A model generated the notes under the pieces. It was not told the origin of the DNA and did not search any database. It was given only the letters and a program-made list of their open reading frames with translations. From Fodinibacter sp963811825 (GTDB lineage Bacteria; Actinomycetota; Actinomycetes; Actinomycetales; Dermatophilaceae), in contig CAWESS010000007.1 of the NCBI GenBank assembly GCA_963811825.1, positions 1 through 64,000 on the forward strand: a stretch of 64,000 nt of DNA, written 5' to 3'. Position numbers and translations under genes: made by a program. Shown piece by piece: positions 38,682 through 48,177 of the stretch (within the stretch, counting starts at the first letter, position 1; every line of letters starts with the position of its first letter).

Positions 38682-39767
38682 ATGACCCCCACTCGTCAAA
38701 CCCGATCCACGCGGCGCCGCCCGACGCTGCGTGACGTCGCGCGGCGTGCCGGGGTGTCGACGTCGACGGCATCCCTGGTGTTCAGCGGCAAGGGGCCGGT
38801 CGCGGAGGCGACCGCCCAGCGGGTGCGCGACGCGGCATCCGAGCTGTCGTACGCCGGCCCCGACCCGCTCGCGTCGTCGCTGCGCCAGGGGCGGGTGGGC
38901 ACCGTCGCCGTCGTCGTCGAGGGGCCGCTGCGGCACGCGTTCCACGACCCCTTCGCCCTGGCCATCCTCGACGGCCTGGCCGAGGAGCTCGATGCCGCCG
39001 ACCGCTCGATGCTGCTCATCGCCCAGCCGCTCGAGGACCCCGAGCGGGCCGTGGCCCAGCTGGCCACCCAGGCCGTCGACGCGGCGGTCTTCCCGCTGTG
39101 TGGCAACCGCGACAACCCGGTCGTCGACCACCTGCTGGCTCGCGGCGTGCCGCTCATCGGCAGCGGAGCCCCGGTCCACCCCCAGGTGGCGCACGTGCTC
39201 ACCGACGAGTTCACCGCCATGACGCTCACGACCCGCCACGTCCTCGAGCTCGGCCACGAACGCGTCGCCCACCTCTGCATGATGCTCAGCCCGCACTCCC
39301 CCACCGCCCCGGTCACCGAGGACGACGTCACCCACGCGTCCTATCCGGATGCCGTGGGGCGGCTCGCGGGGTTCCGCTCGCTCGCCGGGGTGGGCGCCCC
39401 CGTGGTGCAGGCCCACGACCTCACGGTGGAGGCCGGGGAGGATGCCGCCCGGATCCTGCTCGACGTCCCTGCGGCGGTGCGGCCGACGGCGATCGTGGCG
39501 CAGGCCGACCTGCTCGCCGCCGGCGCCATCCGCGCCGCCGAGGCGCTCGGCCTGCGCGTCCCCGAGGACCTCACGGTCACCGGGTTCGACGGGGTCGACC
39601 TGCCGTGGCTGGACCACGTGCTGACGACGGTCGACCAGCCCGGCGCCGAGAAGGGCCGCCGCATGGGCCGGTTGGTGCGGCTCGCCCTCGAGGGTCTCGC
39701 GGTGTCCGACGAGCCCTACCCCGTGACGCTTCGGGTCGGCACGACGAGCGCCCCGCCCCCGGCCTGA
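38682..39767 (+). CDS. LacI-family transcriptional regulator (MFS-linked)
   Basis: An intact 361-residue regulator: LacI helix-turn-helix TLRDVARRAGVSTSTASLVFSGK (residues about 14-36), then a sensor domain (VGTVAVVVEGPL, DAAVFPLCGN, VTGFDGVDLPWL). The hinge region reads ASSLRQGRV. The ATG at 38682 follows the double operator closely, so the protein probably represses itself and the divergent MFS transporter until its effector binds. Its 3' end faces tig, 28 bases away. Confidence 0.92.
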   Translation: MTPTRQTRSTRRRPTLRDVARRAGVSTSTASLVFSGKGPVAEATAQRVRDAASELSYAGPDPLASSLRQGRVGTVAVVVEGPLRHAFHDPFALAILDGLAEELDAADRSMLLIAQPLEDPERAVAQLATQAVDAAVFPLCGNRDNPVVDHLLARGVPLIGSGAPVHPQVAHVLTDEFTAMTLTTRHVLELGHERVAHLCMMLSPHSPTAPVTEDDVTHASYPDAVGRLAGFRSLAGVGAPVVQAHDLTVEAGEDAARILLDVPAAVRPTAIVAQADLLAAGAIRAAEALGLRVPEDLTVTGFDGVDLPWLDHVLTTVDQPGAEKGRRMGRLVRLALEGLAVSDEPYPVTLRVGTTSAPPPA

Positions 39768-39795
39768 GGCCGGGCGGCGGGTCTGCCCGACGGGG

Positions 39796-41173
39796 TCAGG
39801 CCTTGTCTGCCTCGTCGGTGACGTCGGCCTCGTCGGTGACGTCGATCTCGTCATCCTCGATGTCGTCCTCGTCGCCGATGAGGTCGGCCAGGTCGGTCTC
39901 GTCCTGCTGGGGCACGAGCTCGTCGAGGTCGATGGCGGTGCCGGCGGTGTCGGTCACCACGGCCTGGTCGAGCACGGCGGCCAGTGCCTTGCGGCGGGCG
40001 ACCTCCTGCACGATCGAGGGGATCTGGCCCTGCTGGTCGATGGTCTGGGCGAACGTGTTCGGGTCCATGCCGTACTGCTGGGCGCTCATCACGAGGTACT
40101 CGATGAGCTCGGGCTGCTCGACGCGGACCTCGAGCTTCTCGGCGATGGCATCGAGCAGGAACTGCGCCTTGAGCGCGCGGCGGGTGCTCTCCTGCACCTC
40201 GGCGCGGTGCTCGTCGTCGTCGAGGCGGTTCTCACCCTCGAGGTGCTGGTGCACCTCGGCCTCGACGACGCCCTCGGGCACGGCCACGTCGACGGTCTCG
40301 AGGAGGTGCTCGAGCACCTTGTCGCGAGCCTGGATGCCCTGCTCGTACTTCTTGCCCTGCTCGGCCTGACGGGTGACGTCGGCGCGCAGCTCTTCGAGGG
40401 TGTCGAACTCGGACGCCAGCTGGGCGAACTCGTCGTCGAGGGTCGGCAGCTCGCGGACCTTGACGGCCTGGACGGTGACGGTGCAGTCGGCGTCCTCGCC
40501 CTCGCGGTCGCCACCGGCCAGCGGGGCGGTGAAGTCCTTGGAGTCGCCCGCGGACAGGCCGAGCAGCGCCTCGTCGAGGCCGGGGAGCATGTTGCCGCTG
40601 CCGACCTCGTAGGAGACACCGGTGACCGAGTCGATCTCCTCGTCGCCGATGGTGGCGGACCAGGTCGAGGGAGACGAAGTCGCCGTCCTCGACGGCCCGC
40701 TCGACACCCACGAGGGCGCCGAAGCGCTCGCGCAGGGCGGTGAGCCGCTCCTCGATGTCCTCCTCGGAGGCCTCGACGGTGTCGACCTCGACGGCGATGC
40801 CCTCGAGGTCGGGAAGCTCGATCTCGGGGCGCACGTCGGTCTCGACGGTGAAGGTGAAGTCCTGGCCGTCCTCGAGCGGGACGGCGGTCACGTCGACCTC
40901 GGGCTGGCCGATGGCGCGCACGTTCTCGGCCTCGGCGGCCTCGGCGAAGAACCGCGGCAGGGCCTCGTTGACGGCCTCCTGCACGACGGCGCCGCGCCCG
41001 ACCCGCTGGTCGATGATGCGGCTCGGGACCTTGCCCTTGCGGAACCCCGGGATCTGCACCTGCGCACCGATGGTGCGGTAGGCGTCGTCGAGCATCGGCT
41101 TGAGCTCCGCGAACGGGACCTCCACGCTGAGCTTGACCCGGGTCGGGCTGATGGTCTCGACGGCACTCTTCAC
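39796..41173 (-). CDS. tig: Trigger factor (ribosome-associated chaperone), one frameshift
   Basis: About 458 residues: ribosome-binding N-domain (VEVPFAELKPMLDDAYRTI, with the ribosome-contact signature FRKGKVPSRII), an FKBP-type PPIase domain (SYEVGSGNMLPGLDEALLGL) and a long helical C-domain. It ends in a very acidic tail with a tandem DVTDEA repeat. It shields nascent chains at the ribosome exit. One extra base near 40668, between FVSLDL and SATIGDEE, breaks the frame; corrected, the count is exact. The GTG at 41173 has GGAG upstream. TTGGGT and TAACAT (minus strand, -10 at 41302-41307) are a possible promoter. Confidence 0.95.
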
Positions 41174-41425
41174 TTCGGGCACTCCACAACCATGGGGGAT
41201 TCGGGGGACATTCGCTCGGATGCCGTGCTGCCGGCCGCGAGCGGACCGGCACCTTCCAGCGGCGCGCGAGTGCGCGGCATCCGGACTGGCACCGAGGGTC
41301 CATGTTAGCGGCCGGTGTCGGGGCCACCCAATCCGCCGGCAACGTGGCCCCCCTCGGGGCCCGACGATGGGTAACGTCCCGTCCAGCGCGCCCGGCAGCC
41401 GGCGCCCCAGCGACGAAGGAACCCG

Positions 41426-42415
41426 ATGACCCTCATCTCGACCCGCACCCGCACCCTCGTCGGATCGGGCGCGATCCTCGCCGGCGTCCTCGCGAGCACT
41501 GCCGTGGGAGCGACCGCCGTCTCCGCCACCTCGGCGGGGTCGCCCGGGGAGCACGCGTGGTCGACCTCCGCGCTGGACTGCGGCCCCGGCGACCTCACCG
41601 CCTCCAGCGGTGCGCGCGTCGCCGAGGGGGCGACCGCCAAGGAGCCCAAGCTGTACCCGGACAACGAGGCCAAGGCGTACGGCGCCCTGAAGGACCGCCC
41701 CCGCCTGGCCGACGGCTCGGTGACGATCGAGACGGTCTTCCACGTGATCTCCGACGAGGCCCTGTCCGGCGCCGACCTCACCCGCATGCAGGGCATGGTC
41801 GACGCCCAGATGACGGTCCTCAACGACTCGTTCGCGGGCCTGACCTCCGACACGGCATCCGACAGCCCGTTCCGCTTCGACCTCACGAAGACCAACTACG
41901 TGGTCAACGAGGCGTGGGCCAACGTCGCCCCGGGCAAGGCCGAGCGGGACATGAAGGCCGCCCTGCACGAGGGCGACGCGACGACGCTCAACATCTACGC
42001 GGCCGACATCGGCGGCGGCCTGCTCGGCTGGGCGTACTTCCCCAAGGGCTACAACAACGGTCGCGACTTCATCGACGGCGTCGTCATCCTCGACGAGTCG
42101 ATGCCGGGTGGCGATGCCGGCAAGTACGCGTTCGGCGACACGCTGACCCACGAGGTCGGCCACTGGATGATGCTCGAGCACACCTTCGCCCACGGGTGCG
42201 GTGCCTCCGGCGACTACGTGGCCGACACCCCCAAGGAGGCTGTGCCGCAGTTCGACTGCCCCGAGGGCGCGGACACCTGCAAGGCCCCCGGCCTGGACCC
42301 GATCCGCAACTTCATGGACTACACCCAGGACGAGTGCATGAACGAGTTCACGCCCGGCCAGGTCGAGCGGATGAGCGACGCCTGGCTCGAGTTCCGGGTG
42401 GGCGCCAAGGCCTGA
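41426..42415 (+). CDS. Secreted M43 (pappalysin-family) zinc metalloprotease
   Basis: An intact 329-residue secreted protease: signal peptide (GSGAILAGVLASTAVGATAVSA), the zinc site HEVGHWMMLEH (HEXXHXXGXXH-type, residues about 241-251) and the Met-turn in NFMDYTQDECMNEFT. Four cysteines near the C-terminus are typical of cytophagalysin-like M43 enzymes. It presumably degrades extracellular proteins. The ATG at 41426 has GAAGGA upstream. The 250 bases between it and tig contain inverted GGATGCCG/CGGCATCC arms (41217 and 41275) and the putative tig promoter. Confidence 0.9.
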   Translation: MTLISTRTRTLVGSGAILAGVLASTAVGATAVSATSAGSPGEHAWSTSALDCGPGDLTASSGARVAEGATAKEPKLYPDNEAKAYGALKDRPRLADGSVTIETVFHVISDEALSGADLTRMQGMVDAQMTVLNDSFAGLTSDTASDSPFRFDLTKTNYVVNEAWANVAPGKAERDMKAALHEGDATTLNIYAADIGGGLLGWAYFPKGYNNGRDFIDGVVILDESMPGGDAGKYAFGDTLTHEVGHWMMLEHTFAHGCGASGDYVADTPKEAVPQFDCPEGADTCKAPGLDPIRNFMDYTQDECMNEFTPGQVERMSDAWLEFRVGAKA

Positions 42416-42418
42416 CCC

Positions 42419-43087
42419 TCACTCCTGGTCGGAGAAGTACTCGACCTTGCGGCGCTCGCCGGAGACGATGATGAGGTCGCCCTCGTTGACCACGGACGTG
42501 GGTGTGGCGTACGAGAAGTCCTGTCCGTGCGACTTGATGCCCACGATCGTGACGCCGTAGCGCGCGCGCACCCCGGCATCCGCGAGGGTCTTGCCGAGGA
42601 TGCCGCGCGGCGGGGTGGTCTTGACGATCGCGTACCCGTCGTCGAACTCGATGTAGTCGAGCATCCGGCCGCGCACGAGGTGGGCGACCCGCTTGCCCAT
42701 GGCGTGCTCGGGCCGCACGACGTGCGAGACGCCGACCTGCTCGAGGATCTCGCCCTGCGACGTCGTGATCGCCTTGGCCCAGACGTCGCTGACGCCGAGC
42801 TTGCGCAGCACGAACGCCGTGAGCACGCTCGCCTCGAGGTTGTGGCCGATGCCGATGACGGCCTTGGAGAACTCCCCCACGCCGAGCTGCTCCATGGCCT
42901 GGATGTCGGTGGAGTCGGCCTGGACGATGTGGGTGTAGCGGCCGGCGAGGTCCTGGACCCGTTTGGGGTCGTTGTCGATGGCGAGCACGTGCACGTCGTC
43001 GCGCTCGAGCTCGTCGGCGAGCGACTTGCCGAACCGGCCGAGGCCGATCACGACGACGCCGCCGGTCAGGGCGATCTTCCTAGCCAA
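42419..43087 (-). CDS. trkA: Trk/Ktr potassium uptake regulatory subunit (RCK)
   Basis: An intact 222-residue RCK protein: an N-terminal Rossmann domain (VVVIGLGRFGKSLADEL, residues about 11-27, NAD-binding) with VLAIDNDPKRV, and a TrkA-C domain (GKTLADAGVRARYGVTIVGI). It gates the TrkH channel in response to nucleotides. The start is TTG at 43087, overlapping the trkH stop by eight bases, so translation is probably coupled. Its 3' end nearly abuts the M43 gene, which is convergent. Confidence 0.92.
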   Translation of the reverse strand: MARKIALTGGVVVIGLGRFGKSLADELERDDVHVLAIDNDPKRVQDLAGRYTHIVQADSTDIQAMEQLGVGEFSKAVIGIGHNLEASVLTAFVLRKLGVSDVWAKAITTSQGEILEQVGVSHVVRPEHAMGKRVAHLVRGRMLDYIEFDDGYAIVKTTPPRGILGKTLADAGVRARYGVTIVGIKSHGQDFSYATPTSVVNEGDLIIVSGERRKVEYFSDQE

Positions 43088-44451
43088 TGAGGGGCGCTCC
43101 TTCGGGCAGGGTGTAGCGGCGGGTGTTCTCGCGCAGGGCGAGTGCCGACACCAGGGTGATCGGGCCGAGGCGGCCCAGGAACATGAGGAAGACGAGCACG
43201 GCCTGGCCCGGGCCGCCGATCTCGGGGGTGATGCCGGTGGACAGGCCGACGGTGGCGAACGCCGAGGTCGTCTCGAACATGACATCCGCGAAGCGGCAGG
43301 TCGGTCAGCTCGGTGAGGAGCATGGTGCCGCCGACGACCGCGGCCACCCCGAGCAGGGCGACGGTGGTCGCCTGCCGGATGACGCGGTGGTCGATGCGCC
43401 GGTCGAACGCGATGACGTCGCGGTCGCCCCGGACCTCCGCGACGATGACGAAGAACAGCACGATGAACGTCGTGACCTTGAGCCCGCCGGCGGTGCCGGC
43501 CGAGCCACCGCCGACGAACATGAGCAGGATGGTGCCGAGCAGGGTCTCGTCGGTGACGGCGCCGTAGTCCCAGGCGTTGAAGCCGGCGGTGCGGGGCTGG
43601 ACGGCGTGGAACCAGCCGCCGAGCAGCTTGTGTGCCGGCCCGAGGGGTCCGAGGGTGCCCTCGTTGCCCCACTCGGTGGCCGTGATGAAGATCGTGCCGC
43701 CGACGAGCAGGGCGCCGGTCATGAGCAGGGTGAGCCGGGTGTGCAGGCTCCACGTGCGGGTGCGCCGGGTGCGGCTGGTGCGCACCAGCTCGACGAGCAC
43801 CGGGAAGCCCAGCCCGCCGATGATGATCGCGACGCTGATCGGCAGCAGCACGAACCCGTCGGTGAGGAAGCCCATGAGGTTGTCGCTGAAGAGCGCGAAG
43901 CCGGCGTTGTTGAACGCCGAGACCGCGTGGAAGACCCCGTGCCAGGTGGCCGTGGCCCACGTGTCGTCGTACTCGGCCCGGAATCGCAGCGTCAGCATCA
44001 CGGCGATCGTGGCCTCGACGACGACCGTGATGAGGAAGACGCCGCGCAGCACCCGACGGACGTCACCCGGGCCGATGGCCTTGGTCTCCGCGGCGGCCGT
44101 GAGCCGGGTGCGCAGGCCCATGCGGCGCGAGAGGAACAGGGCGATGAGGGAGGCCAGGGTCATGATCCCGAAGCCACCGACCTGGATCAGCGCCAGGATG
44201 ATCGCCTGTCCGGTGGTGCTCCAGTAGGTCGCCGTGTCGACGGTGGTCAGGCCGGTGACGCAGACCGCGCTCGTCGCCGTGAAGAGCGCGGTGATGAAGG
44301 GGGCGTTGCCCTCCTCCGCCCGCGAGACGGGCAGCAGGAGGAGCAGCGTGCCGATGAGGTCGGCCACGAGGAATGCGGTGACGACGACCTGCGCCGGGTG
44401 GCGGAAGTACGGCCGGCGACGAGCCGGGAAGCCCGGCCGGGTGACGAACAC
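43080..44451 (-). CDS. trkH: TrkH-type potassium uptake channel, one frameshift
   Basis: About 456 residues with eight or more helices in four pore repeats. The selectivity-filter segments are visible: SAVCVTGLTTVDT, AFNNAGFALFSDN, QPRTAGFNAWDYG and SAFATVGLSTG. It conducts K+ under TrkA control. One extra base near 43295, between LTDLP and FADVMFETTSAF, shifts the last 70 codons; corrected, the count is exact and the stop overlaps trkA. The start is GTG at 44451 with no obvious ribosome site, so an upstream start is possible. Confidence 0.92.
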
Positions 44452-44564
44452 CCGCCAAGGATGGCAGAACCCAGGGGGCGCGTCGTGCTCGGTGGGGGTT
44501 CGCGGACGAACGGCTCGTCCCCTGCGCCGCCCGACGGGGGCCGGGGCGCGATCTTCGGATGTGG

Positions 44565-44635
44565 AGCGGGCGACGAGAATCGAACTCGCGTAGTCAGTTT
44601 GGAAGACTGGGGCTCTACCATTGAGCTACGCCCGC
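44565..44635 (-). tRNA. tRNA-Gly (UCC anticodon)
   Basis: A 71-base cloverleaf on the minus strand: acceptor GCGGGCG / CGCCCGC, D-arm GCTC-AATGGTA-GAGC, anticodon loop CTTCCAA giving anticodon TCC, and T-arm with TTCGATT. CCA is not encoded. The outermost anticodon-stem pair is a C/A mismatch, otherwise normal. It is divergent from tRNA-Pro. Confidence 0.93.
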
Positions 44636-44745
44636 ACACCTCGTGGCAGGTGACCACGAGTGCAGCGGCTAGCCTAGTGGCCGCGCTCGCGGGAACCGAA
44701 ATCCGACGTCGACCTCGTGGTCGTCGGATGCCGTCCGGCGGGCTG

Positions 44746-44819
44746 CGGGGTATGGCGCAGCTTGGTAGCGCGTCCGCTTTGGGAGCGGAAGGCCGCCGGT
44801 TCGAATCCGGCTACCCCGA
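44746..44819 (+). tRNA. tRNA-Pro (UGG anticodon)
   Basis: A 74-base cloverleaf on the plus strand: acceptor CGGGGTA / TACCCCG with discriminator A, anticodon stem TCCGC/GCGGA around TTTGGGA (anticodon TGG), and T-arm with TTCGAAT. CCA is not encoded. A terminator follows eight bases later. Confidence 0.95.
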
Positions 44820-44826
44820 CGAACGA

Positions 44827-44850
44827 ACCGGATGCGCTCGCGCATCCGGT
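44827..44850 (+). terminator. Terminator of tRNA-Pro
   Basis: ACCGGATGCG-CTCG-CGCATCCGGT forms a perfect 10-bp hairpin followed by TTCGTCG, right after tRNA-Pro. Confidence 0.8.
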
Positions 44851-44900
44851 TTCGTCGTCGGGGCAGCAGGATGACGGGAGCGGCTCGCGGCAGCGACGAA

Positions 44901-44939
44901 GCGGGTCCCACGCTCTGCGTGGGCGCTGGCGCGACCCGC
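44901..44939 (-). terminator. Hairpin terminator after trmB
   Basis: GCGGGTC and GACCCGC form an outer stem, with CCCACGC-TCT-GCGTGGG inside. It lies past the trmB stop on the minus strand and probably ends the spoIIE-type/trmB unit. Confidence 0.6.
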
Positions 44940-44972
44940 GGTTCCGGCTACCCCTCAGGGCGCGGGTGACGC

Positions 44973-45707
44973 TCAGGCGGGGAGCAGGGTGGCCGACAGC
45001 TCGCTGACGACCCGCCCGGCCCGCACGCCCTTGGCCTCGAACCCGTCGTCCGGGCGCCATGACGGCCGCTCCCCCTCGACGACCTTCCACCGACCGTGCT
45101 CAGCCAGCTGGGTCCGGGCGTGTGCGGCGTAGGCGACGATGTCCGTCGCGATGAGCAGCCGCCCGCCCGGCTCCAGCCTGGACGCGATGAGGGCGAGGGT
45201 GTGCTGCTGGACGAACCGTCGTTTGGCGTGCTTGTTCTTCGGCCACGGGTCGGGGAAGAACAGGTGAACCGCGGCCAGCGACCCGGGCGCCACCCGCTCG
45301 GCGAGGAAGGGCAGGGCGTCCCCGGGGTGCACCCACAGGTTGCTGACGTCGGCAGCCTCCGCCAGGGCCAGCATCCGGGCGACCCCCGGCACGTGGACCT
45401 CGATGGCCAGGAGGTCGGTCTCGGGGTGGGCTGCGCAGAACGCGACAGCCGCTGCGCCGTGCCCCGAGCCGATCTCGACGACCACCGGCGCCACTCGCCC
45501 GAAGGCCACCTCGGGCACCAGCGGCCCGTCCGGCAACGAGCGTGCCGGGAGCAGCGTCGCCATCCGCTCCTCCGTGAGGGGCGTGTTGCGCCAGCGCGGC
45601 GTGAACGTCCGCACCCCCTCGCGGGGCGCAGGAATGGCCTCGGCACCGTGGTCAGGGCTGGGCGAAGTGGCGGCTCCCACGGAGCGGGTCCTCTCGGGTG
45701 GGGTCAC
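44973..45707 (-). CDS. trmB: tRNA (guanine-N7-)-methyltransferase
   Basis: An intact 244-residue SAM-dependent methyltransferase that makes m7G46 in tRNA. It shows the SAM site VVEIGSGHGAAAVAF, LAIEVHVPGVARML and the signature FFPDPWPKNKHAKRRFVQ, which is diagnostic for TrmB. The GTG at 45707 overlaps the stop of the upstream phosphatase gene (GTGA), so the two are translationally coupled, although no functional link is known. Confidence 0.95.
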   Translation of the reverse strand: MTPPERTRSVGAATSPSPDHGAEAIPAPREGVRTFTPRWRNTPLTEERMATLLPARSLPDGPLVPEVAFGRVAPVVVEIGSGHGAAAVAFCAAHPETDLLAIEVHVPGVARMLALAEAADVSNLWVHPGDALPFLAERVAPGSLAAVHLFFPDPWPKNKHAKRRFVQQHTLALIASRLEPGGRLLIATDIVAYAAHARTQLAEHGRWKVVEGERPSWRPDDGFEAKGVRAGRVVSELSATLLPA

Positions 45708-46811
45708 AGACGTCGGACGGCCAGGGCAGCCCGGTCGTCATCCTCTCCCGAACGGGCCGCCGCGCACACCTCACCAGCGACGTCGCCCTGCGGCGAGCAG
45801 GGCCATCGTCGCGATGCCGAGCATCCGGTCGACGCCGTCGACGAGGTCCCGCCCCCGCGCCTCGACGACGCCGTCGGTGTACAGCAGCAGGGCGTCGCCG
45901 TGCTCGAGTCGCCCGTGCTCGCGCGGGAAGCTCGCACCCGACACCACCCCCAGCAGCGGTCCCCGGCCGCCCCCGAGGACCTCCCACCGACCCTTTCCGA
46001 AGAGGAACAGGGCCGCGGAGGGGTGGCCGGCGTTGGCGATCGAGTACTCCCCCGTGCCGAGGTCGACGTCGAGGTGCACCGCGGTGGCGAAGCCCTCGAC
46101 CCAGCCCTGGCGCAACAGGTAGTCGTTGGCCGTCGCGAGGAACTGTTCCGACGACACCGCGCCGAGCAGCCCTCCAAAGGCGCCTGACAGGAGCAGGGAG
46201 CGGGTGCCCGCCCGCGTCCCCTTGCCGCTGACGTCGACGAGGACGATCTCGAGGTGGTCCCCGGACGGCGAGAGGTGCGCGACGACGAAGTCGCCCGAGA
46301 AGTGCTCTGCGTGCGCCGATCGGATGCACGACGACACCCGCCAGCCCGGCGGCAGGTCCGGCATCTGCCCGACCAGGGCGATGCGGTCGCGCAGCTCGGC
46401 GAACATGCGGTCGGCGCGGAACCCCCGGGTGCCGATGCGCGCTCTCGACACCGACGCGAAGAGCATGAGCGCCATGACCGCCAGCATCGACACGGCGACG
46501 AACATCGAGCGCATCAACCCGACACCGGAGTGCGGGACCCACGCGGCCATGAGGACGAAGGCGAGGGCGTAGACCGCGGCGAGCGGGCGGGGGCGCAGGA
46601 CCACGCCGGCCACGACCACGGTGGGGAACAGGAACGAGATCGGCACGGCATCCGGCCAGCGCGCGAGCGCGAGGCCCAGGGCGAGCAGCCCGACGACGAA
46701 GATGACCAACAGCGCCCGCTCGGACATCGACGCCGCCCTGCGGGACCAGCGCAACCATCCCGGGACGGCTTTCCGGCGAGGTCGCGGCCGTACGAGCACC
46801 TCGTTGGGCAT
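45704..46811 (-). CDS. Membrane PP2C/SpoIIE-type serine phosphatase, one frameshift
   Basis: About 368 residues: four predicted transmembrane helices (from ALLVIFVVGLLALGLAL to AVSMLAVMALMLFA) followed by a SpoIIE/PP2C phosphatase domain with SGDFVVAHLSPSGDHLEIVLVDVSGKG (metal-binding Asp residues), AGHPSAALF, and a C-terminal ARSGEDDDRAALAVRRL typical of the family. Such enzymes reverse phosphorylation of anti-sigma antagonists. The helices suggest membrane anchoring, with no sensor domain visible. One extra base near 45790 hides the last 25 residues; with it removed, the stop overlaps trmB. The ATG at 46811 follows GGAAGGGG. Confidence 0.88.
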
Positions 46812-46911
46812 GATCACCCCTTCCGGTCGGGTTGGCGCGCACACCCTAATGGGCGCTGCGGCCGCGTGACCAGATGCCCCGGCGATCAGGGGCGAGGTGG
46901 TGGTCGACGTC

Positions 46912-47385
46912 TCAGTCGACGGACAGCGGCGGGAGCGTTCCCTCGGCGTCGTAGGCCGCCACCATGGTGATGCGCCTCACGTGCCGGGGGTCCCCGCTGA
47001 ACGGCGTGCCGAGGAAGACCGACACCATGGAGCGCGCCTGCTCGACCGTGTTCATCCGGGCCCCGATGGAGATCACCTGGGCGTCGTTGTGCTCGCGGGC
47101 GAGCCGGGCCAGCTCGTCGTCGTAGCACAGGGCAGCCCGGATGCCGGTCACCTTGTTCGCGGCCATCTGCTCACCGTTGCCGGACCCCCCGAGCACGACC
47201 CCGAACGACCCGGGATCGGCGGCGACGGCCTCGGCGGCCCGCAGCACGAAGACCGGGTAGTCGTCGAGGGCGTCGTACGCGTGCGGCCCGTGGTTGGTGA
47301 CCTCGTGGCCACTCGCCTCGAGGAACTCGACCAGGTCGACGAGCAGGTCGTAGGCCGCGTGGTCCCCGCCGATGTGGACCCGCAC
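46912..47385 (-). CDS. rpiB: Ribose-5-phosphate isomerase B
   Basis: An intact 157-residue RpiB/LacAB isomerase. GGDHAAYDLL and HGPHAYDALDDYP are near the N-terminus, GVVLGGSGNGEQMAANKV holds the catalytic region (the usual CGTG is here GGSGNG, as in mycobacteria-like RpiB), and NDAQVISIGARMNT follows. It interconverts ribose- and ribulose-5-phosphate. The GTG at 47385 lies just after the stop of the DsbA-like gene. Confidence 0.93.
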   Translation of the reverse strand: MRVHIGGDHAAYDLLVDLVEFLEASGHEVTNHGPHAYDALDDYPVFVLRAAEAVAADPGSFGVVLGGSGNGEQMAANKVTGIRAALCYDDELARLAREHNDAQVISIGARMNTVEQARSMVSVFLGTPFSGDPRHVRRITMVAAYDAEGTLPPLSVD

Positions 47386-47386
47386 G

Positions 47387-48040
47387 TCAGGCCTCCGTGT
47401 GGAAGATGGGACCGCGGGTGCGCGAGCGCTTGAGCTCGAAGAAACCGTCGGTGCCGGCGACGAGGACGCAGCCGTCCCAGAGGCGACCAGCAGCCTCCCC
47501 GCTGGGTGCCGGCGAGACGACGGGGCCGAAGAAGGCGGCATCCTCGACGGCGATGACGGGTGTACCGACCTCGTCGCCGACGAGGTCCATCGCCCGCTGG
47601 TGACTCGCCCGAAGTGCCTCGTCGTGGTCATCGCTCGCGGCCGCGGCGGCGAGCTCGGCGGGCAGCCCGAGCTCCTCCAGCGCTTCGGCGATGGCGACGT
47701 CGTAGTCCTCCTCACCGCGGTGGTGGATGCGCTCACCGAGCGCGTCGTAGAGCGGCTTGACGACCTCGTCGCCGTGGGCTTCCCGCGCCGCGATCACGAC
47801 GCGCACCGGACCCCATCCCCGGTCGAGCATCGCCCGGTAGTCGGCGGGGAGGTCGCGACCCTCGTTGAGCACGGACAGGCTCATGACCGACCACGTGACG
47901 TTGACGTCACGGACCTTCTCGACCTCGCCCATCCAGCGCGAGGACATCCAGGCCCACGGGCACAGCGGGTCGAACCAGAACTCCGCCTCGGAGCCGGGGG
48001 TCAGGGGGGCGGGGGACTCGATTTCGGTGGAGACAGACAC
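47387..48040 (-). CDS. DsbA-family protein, Rv2466c-like (mycothiol-dependent nitroreductase type)
   Basis: An intact 217-residue thioredoxin-fold protein with the helical insertion of the DsbA group. WFDPLCPWAWMSSRW (residues about 21-35) is the active-site region. Only the first cysteine is present: the CXXC position reads CPWA, as in many actinobacterial relatives of Rv2466c, so a mycothiol-linked one-cysteine mechanism is likely. The GTG at 48040 was chosen; an ATG at 48064 would add eight residues. It precedes rpiB and is divergent from pepN. Confidence 0.85.
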   Translation of the reverse strand: MSVSTEIESPAPLTPGSEAEFWFDPLCPWAWMSSRWMGEVEKVRDVNVTWSVMSLSVLNEGRDLPADYRAMLDRGWGPVRVVIAAREAHGDEVVKPLYDALGERIHHRGEEDYDVAIAEALEELGLPAELAAAAASDDHDEALRASHQRAMDLVGDEVGTPVIAVEDAAFFGPVVSPAPSGEAAGRLWDGCVLVAGTDGFFELKRSRTRGPIFHTEA

Positions 48041-48177
48041 GACCCCATTCTGCCATCCCGCCACGTCCTCGACCGTCCGGGGGCCGTGACAGGATGGTCG
48101 CTCGAGCCCATGACGCCCGTGACGCCCAGGCGGGCACCACCGCGGCGTCCACCCCGCACCGCACGCAAGGAGAACCC

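Noticed and set aside
44565..44819. tRNA genes as integration sites for a mobile element
   Set aside because: No integrase and no duplicated tRNA 3' end was found in the flanking sequence; both neighbours are housekeeping genes.
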